Part shown: piece by piece, positions 61,102 through 64,000 of the stretch | Layout: each line of letters begins with the position of its first letter | How positions within the stretch are numbered: the first letter of the stretch is position 1 | Source: an uncultured Eubacteriales bacterium | GTDB lineage: Bacteria > Bacillota > Clostridia > Lachnospirales > Lachnospiraceae | NCBI GenBank assembly: GCA_900545175.1 | Contig: UQYF01000006.1 | Span: 1-64,000 of the forward strand | DNA: 64,000 bases | Direction of reading: 5' to 3' | Program-made: the position numbers and the translations under genes | The notes under the pieces: model-generated | What the model was told of the DNA's origin: nothing | The model's database searches: none | Seen by the model: the letters and a program-made list of their open reading frames with translations, nothing else

Positions 61102-63657
61102 CTAGTTGTAGTTAAGCTGACCACCCTGTGATGCAACGAAGTCTGTCCACTCAGCATCTGTGTAATCATATGTTAAGTACTTGAAGTCACCATGACGGCC
61201 AACACCATAGACATACTCCTCTGTGTAGTACTCAACCTGCATGCTCTTAAGAGCTGCTGAAGAGTTATCAATCATAGGAATCATCTCGTAAGTCTCAAGA
61301 ACTGCACCCTCAAGAGCACAGAGAACCAAGTATCTCTCCTCCTGGTTATCATCAGCTGTACCGGCCTTGAATGTGCTTGTTGTTCCGTCTGCTGCTGTTA
61401 CAGTGATCTCCTCACCCATAATAGCCTTGTTCCAGTCTAATACTGAAGCTGTGTACTTAACACCGTCAAGCTCAACTGTGAGCTGCTCGGATGATGTATC
61501 CCAGCACTTATTGTAACGATAAGCCTCCGTTACATAAGCTTCCATTAAGTTATATGGATCAAGAGCTGAACCACTCCAGCCTACACCAAAGAGCAGATCA
61601 ACCTGATTAGCTCTAAGAGCGTTACCAAAGCCGTTACCAAGTGTATCATCCATTGTGAACTCTAACTTGCCTTCAAGCTTTGTTCCGACAACTGCCTCTG
61701 TGTAGCAGTTAACAAGGAACTCATATCCCTTAGAATAGAAGTTAGCTGTGCTGTTAGGAAGACCGATCTTAATCTGAATCTTGTCTGTCTCATTTATTAA
61801 GCCATCAGCAGCTGCGATATCATAAGCCTCATTGAACTTCTCCTTTGCAAGTGAAAGGTTGTAGCCTGTGATGCTTTCGATAGCGTCGTCAACTGTCTCA
61901 TACATCTTGCCTGAACCGATTTCATCTGATAAGCCCCAGAAATCTACGAGAACCTGCTTAGCGGCATCGCCTGAACGATATGACTCACCTGTCTCCGGAT
62001 CAGCGATAATAAGATCTGAGTAAAGGCTGAATGCAGCGTTGTTAGTAGGTGCTGTTGCAAGTGCGAATGACTTTCTGTCAAGTGCATAGCAAAGTGCCTG
62101 TCTGAACTCCTTAACTGTAAGGATTGTCTTGTTGTAGCCTGCACCTAAGTTAGTCTGCTCATTCTTAAGAGCGTTCATATCAGGGTTAAGTGCAATATAG
62201 AATGTTGAAGGCTGTGATGTGTAGTATGTGTAATCGCTTGACTGATATGTCTCCATATCATCTGCTGTAAGACCATAATTATCAAGCTCACCATTTAAGA
62301 ACATCTCAAGTCTTGTAGCTGCCTCAGGTACACAATCACACTGGATTGCTGTTGTCTGATAGAAGCCATCCTTAACATCATGCTGTAAATCATTTCTCTC
62401 AAGAACGAACTGCTTATCAGCCTGGTATGAAGCAAGCTTATATGGACCATAAGAGATTGTTGTATCGGCTGATGTACAGTAAGAGTTCTGGTATACACCG
62501 TCAACTACTGACTCACATGACTTATAGAGATCAGCATTTACAAGCCATGAATCTGATAATGAGTAAAGAAGATAGAAACCGCTTAACTCCTTCTCAAGAA
62601 CAAGAACAAGGTCTGTATCTGACTCTGCAATAACACCTACTGTAGAGAAATCTGTCTCCGGGTAAGATGTACCAAGATAGCAGAACTCCTGCCACTCCTG
62701 CTTAGCATAATCGCCTGCATCTGCTGCATATGAATCATAGTCAGCAAAATCCTTAAGATGTGCAATTATAAGAGCTAACTTGCCGGCAACATCAGCATCA
62801 ACCTTGATAAAACCGTTCTCATCAGCTAAAGCTGAAAGCTCTGCATACATATCATTTCCGTCAGCATCCTGGAATATTGTTGCATCTGACTCATAGTAAT
62901 CTGTGAGTGAGTTGCTGCTCCATGCTGCACTGTCATCAAGGCTGAATGCAACATCATGACCGTCAACAGTGTATACACCATTCTCATCTGTCTGTGCTGT
63001 ATCCATATCAAAATAACTTGTGCCAATCTGTGTATCGTATGCGTGCTGTCCCTGATATAAGTAAGCCTTAGCACCTGCGATTACCATATTTCCTGAATAT
63101 AATGAGTCTGCACGGTAGTTCTTAGCAACAGGGTTTAATAATAACTCTGCTGATGTTACATAATCCTTTGCTGTGATTGGAGTACCATCCTCCCAGCAAA
63201 GGTCATCACGAAGAGTAATCTTCCATGCCTTGGCAGCATCCCCATCTTCGATTCCGAACTGACCGACATAGTCTGCTGTTACATCTACAGGCTCTGCTGC
63301 TGCTGCACCCGGAACCATCTTGTAACCATCCATAGTCTCATTATAATCGAACTCATATAAGCCCTCTGTGATATAGTTGAGAATGTCTGTATCAGTGTTT
63401 GTCTGATATGTGTGAACATTCCAGTTAGTCGGGAAAACTTCAAGTGCATAGTTATATGTATAAGTTGCACCATCTGCGGCAGGAGCTGCTGTTGTTGTCT
63501 CCTCATTTCCCTTTGTTGTCTCAGTGCCAGATGCTGATGATGACTCAGCACCGGAAGCTGTTGTTGCGCTGTTGTCTGCCTTGTTACATGCTGCAAGAGA
63601 GAATACCATTGCAGTTGAAAGAGTTGCGGCAAGAACACGCTTAGAAAACTTTCTCAT
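61102..63657 (-). CDS. oppA: Oligopeptide-binding lipoprotein OppA, enlarged
   Basis: The protein has a lipoprotein signal with lipobox SLAAC (Cys24), a Thr/Ser-rich spacer to about residue 65, then a family 5 solute-binding fold (NWNVHTYQTNTDTDILNYITEGLYEFD region, key part TDILNYITEGLYEFD; WKITLRDDLCWEDGTPITAKDYV, key part LRDDLCWEDGTPITAKDYV). At 851 residues it exceeds typical OppA (540-600) through insertions. It captures peptides outside the membrane. GGAGG precedes the ATG. A good promoter lies about 150 bases upstream. Confidence 0.93.
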   Translation of the reverse strand: MRKFSKRVLAATLSTAMVFSLAACNKADNSATTASGAESSSASGTETTKGNEETTTAAPAADGATYTYNYALEVFPTNWNVHTYQTNTDTDILNYITEGLYEFDYNETMDGYKMVPGAAAAEPVDVTADYVGQFGIEDGDAAKAWKITLRDDLCWEDGTPITAKDYVTSAELLLNPVAKNYRADSLYSGNMVIAGAKAYLYQGQHAYDTQIGTSYFDMDTAQTDENGVYTVDGHDVAFSLDDSAAWSSNSLTDYYESDATIFQDADGNDMYAELSALADENGFIKVDADVAGKLALIIAHLKDFADYDSYAADAGDYAKQEWQEFCYLGTSYPETDFSTVGVIAESDTDLVLVLEKELSGFYLLYSLSDSWLVNADLYKSCESVVDGVYQNSYCTSADTTISYGPYKLASYQADKQFVLERNDLQHDVKDGFYQTTAIQCDCVPEAATRLEMFLNGELDNYGLTADDMETYQSSDYTYYTSQPSTFYIALNPDMNALKNEQTNLGAGYNKTILTVKEFRQALCYALDRKSFALATAPTNNAAFSLYSDLIIADPETGESYRSGDAAKQVLVDFWGLSDEIGSGKMYETVDDAIESITGYNLSLAKEKFNEAYDIAAADGLINETDKIQIKIGLPNSTANFYSKGYEFLVNCYTEAVVGTKLEGKLEFTMDDTLGNGFGNALRANQVDLLFGVGWSGSALDPYNLMEAYVTEAYRYNKCWDTSSEQLTVELDGVKYTASVLDWNKAIMGEEITVTAADGTTSTFKAGTADDNQEERYLVLCALEGAVLETYEMIPMIDNSSAALKSMQVEYYTEEYVYGVGRHGDFKYLTYDYTDAEWTDFVASQGGQLNYN

Positions 63658-63810
63658 AAAAAATCCTCCTTGTTATATTTTAGCGCATTGTCACTTTACC
63701 TAATTAAATCATTGCTGTATTCAAGAAAAGGAATGAGACCAGCCCACTCCTTTATGTGCAACAATAAATAATTATTAAATTTAATAGTGCCATGCGTTAA
63801 TAACGTAAAT

Positions 63811-63839
63811 AGCATATATTTAAATGCACTGAATGTCAA
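63811..63839 (-). promoter_or_regulatory. Promoter of the opp operon
   Basis: On minus TTGACA (63839-63834), 17-base spacer, TATGCT (63816-63811). The leader of about 150 bases has a small GGAGTG/CATTCC hairpin near 63740. Confidence 0.8.
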
Positions 63840-63941
63840 GCTATTTTTGCATATTAATGCTGGAAATAATTGAATTTCTAAGATATTATTGTTATTTTCT
63901 TAAGTAATTATATATTTTAAGTGCCATATAGTTCCGTAGTA

Positions 63942-64000
63942 CTAATTATTCTTAACAATAAGAGCCACAACCTCCGTGTTGGCTGTTCCCGGAAACATAT
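63942..64000 (-). CDS. C-terminal end of a gene running off the window (possibly TrmA/RlmD-type rRNA methyltransferase)
   Basis: The minus strand enters at the edge with a frame whose last residues are MFPGTANTEVVALIVKNN and a TAG stop at 63944-63942. The FP-x-T-x4-E-x-V-x-L pattern resembles the C-terminus of 5-methyluridine rRNA methyltransferases (MFPxTxHVETVxLL). Only about 19 codons are visible, so this is tentative. Confidence 0.4.
   Translation of the reverse strand, partial: MFPGTANTEVVALIVKNN

Overview
The window looks like chromosomal DNA of a low-GC anaerobic Clostridia member, most likely Lachnospiraceae. The basis is Gram-positive Shine-Dalgarno sites (AGGAGG), sigma-A type promoters, a T-box tryptophan operon, Firmicutes-type lipoproteins and a pectin (rhamnogalacturonan) uptake locus; a pectin-using gut organism near Lachnospira/Eubacterium eligens is a reasonable guess but is inference. 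Almost every gene is on the minus strand; only an AraC regulator and a MATE transporter are on plus. I saw no tRNA, rRNA, CRISPR array, transposase or phage module.

Layout. 0-5.3 kb: a heterodimeric ABC exporter and a divergent AraC regulator. 5.2-14.8 kb: a phosphate region reading (minus strand) pstS-pstC-pstA-pstB-phoU, then a Na/Pi cotransporter, then a PhoP/PhoR-type two-component system, with Pho-box-like repeats before pstS and two unrelated tandem-repeat arrays (60 bp and 84 bp) on either side of the cotransporter. 14.9-22.3 kb: a complete tryptophan operon (promoter, T-box leader, trpE-G-D-CF-B-A); trpC and trpF are fused through a palindromic REP-like element, and two more copies follow trpA. 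22.3-28.4 kb: a MacB/FtsX-type ABC transporter with a candidate metal-regulator operator, a large inverted-repeat element, a chemoreceptor and a hypothetical protein. 28.7-34.7 kb: MATE transporter, RNase H, cysteine desulfidase-like protein, RsmH and a SPOR-domain amidase.

34.8-44.4 kb is a rhamnogalacturonan locus: membrane AraC regulator, two permeases and a binding lipoprotein of the LplABC/YtcQ-YteP-YtcP type, a PL11 lyase and a CE4 deacetylase, both without signal peptides, so fragments are probably imported and processed inside. Rhamnulose-1-phosphate aldolase lies 8 kb upstream and fits the same diet. 44.4-52.2 kb is a housekeeping/translation stretch: folA, hflX, a TPR lipoprotein, a small alarmone synthetase, a YczE-like membrane protein, a translational GTPase fused to a Rae1/YacP-like NYN nuclease, and a pseudouridine synthase. 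53.4-64 kb: a small PocR chemoreceptor-like protein, a 46-residue FeoB-associated cysteine-rich protein missed by ordinary ORF calling, and an oligopeptide ABC transporter whose OppA, OppC, OppD and OppF subunits are all enlarged.

The strongest candidates for something undescribed are the GTPase-NYN fusion (a possible self-delivering ribosome A-site mRNA nuclease), the expanded Opp transporter (OppD carries about 370 extra residues inside its ATPase fold), the REP-mediated trpC-trpF fusion, the shared GTTAG-N6-CTAAC operator, and a terminator of rhaD whose loop holds the promoter of the next gene.
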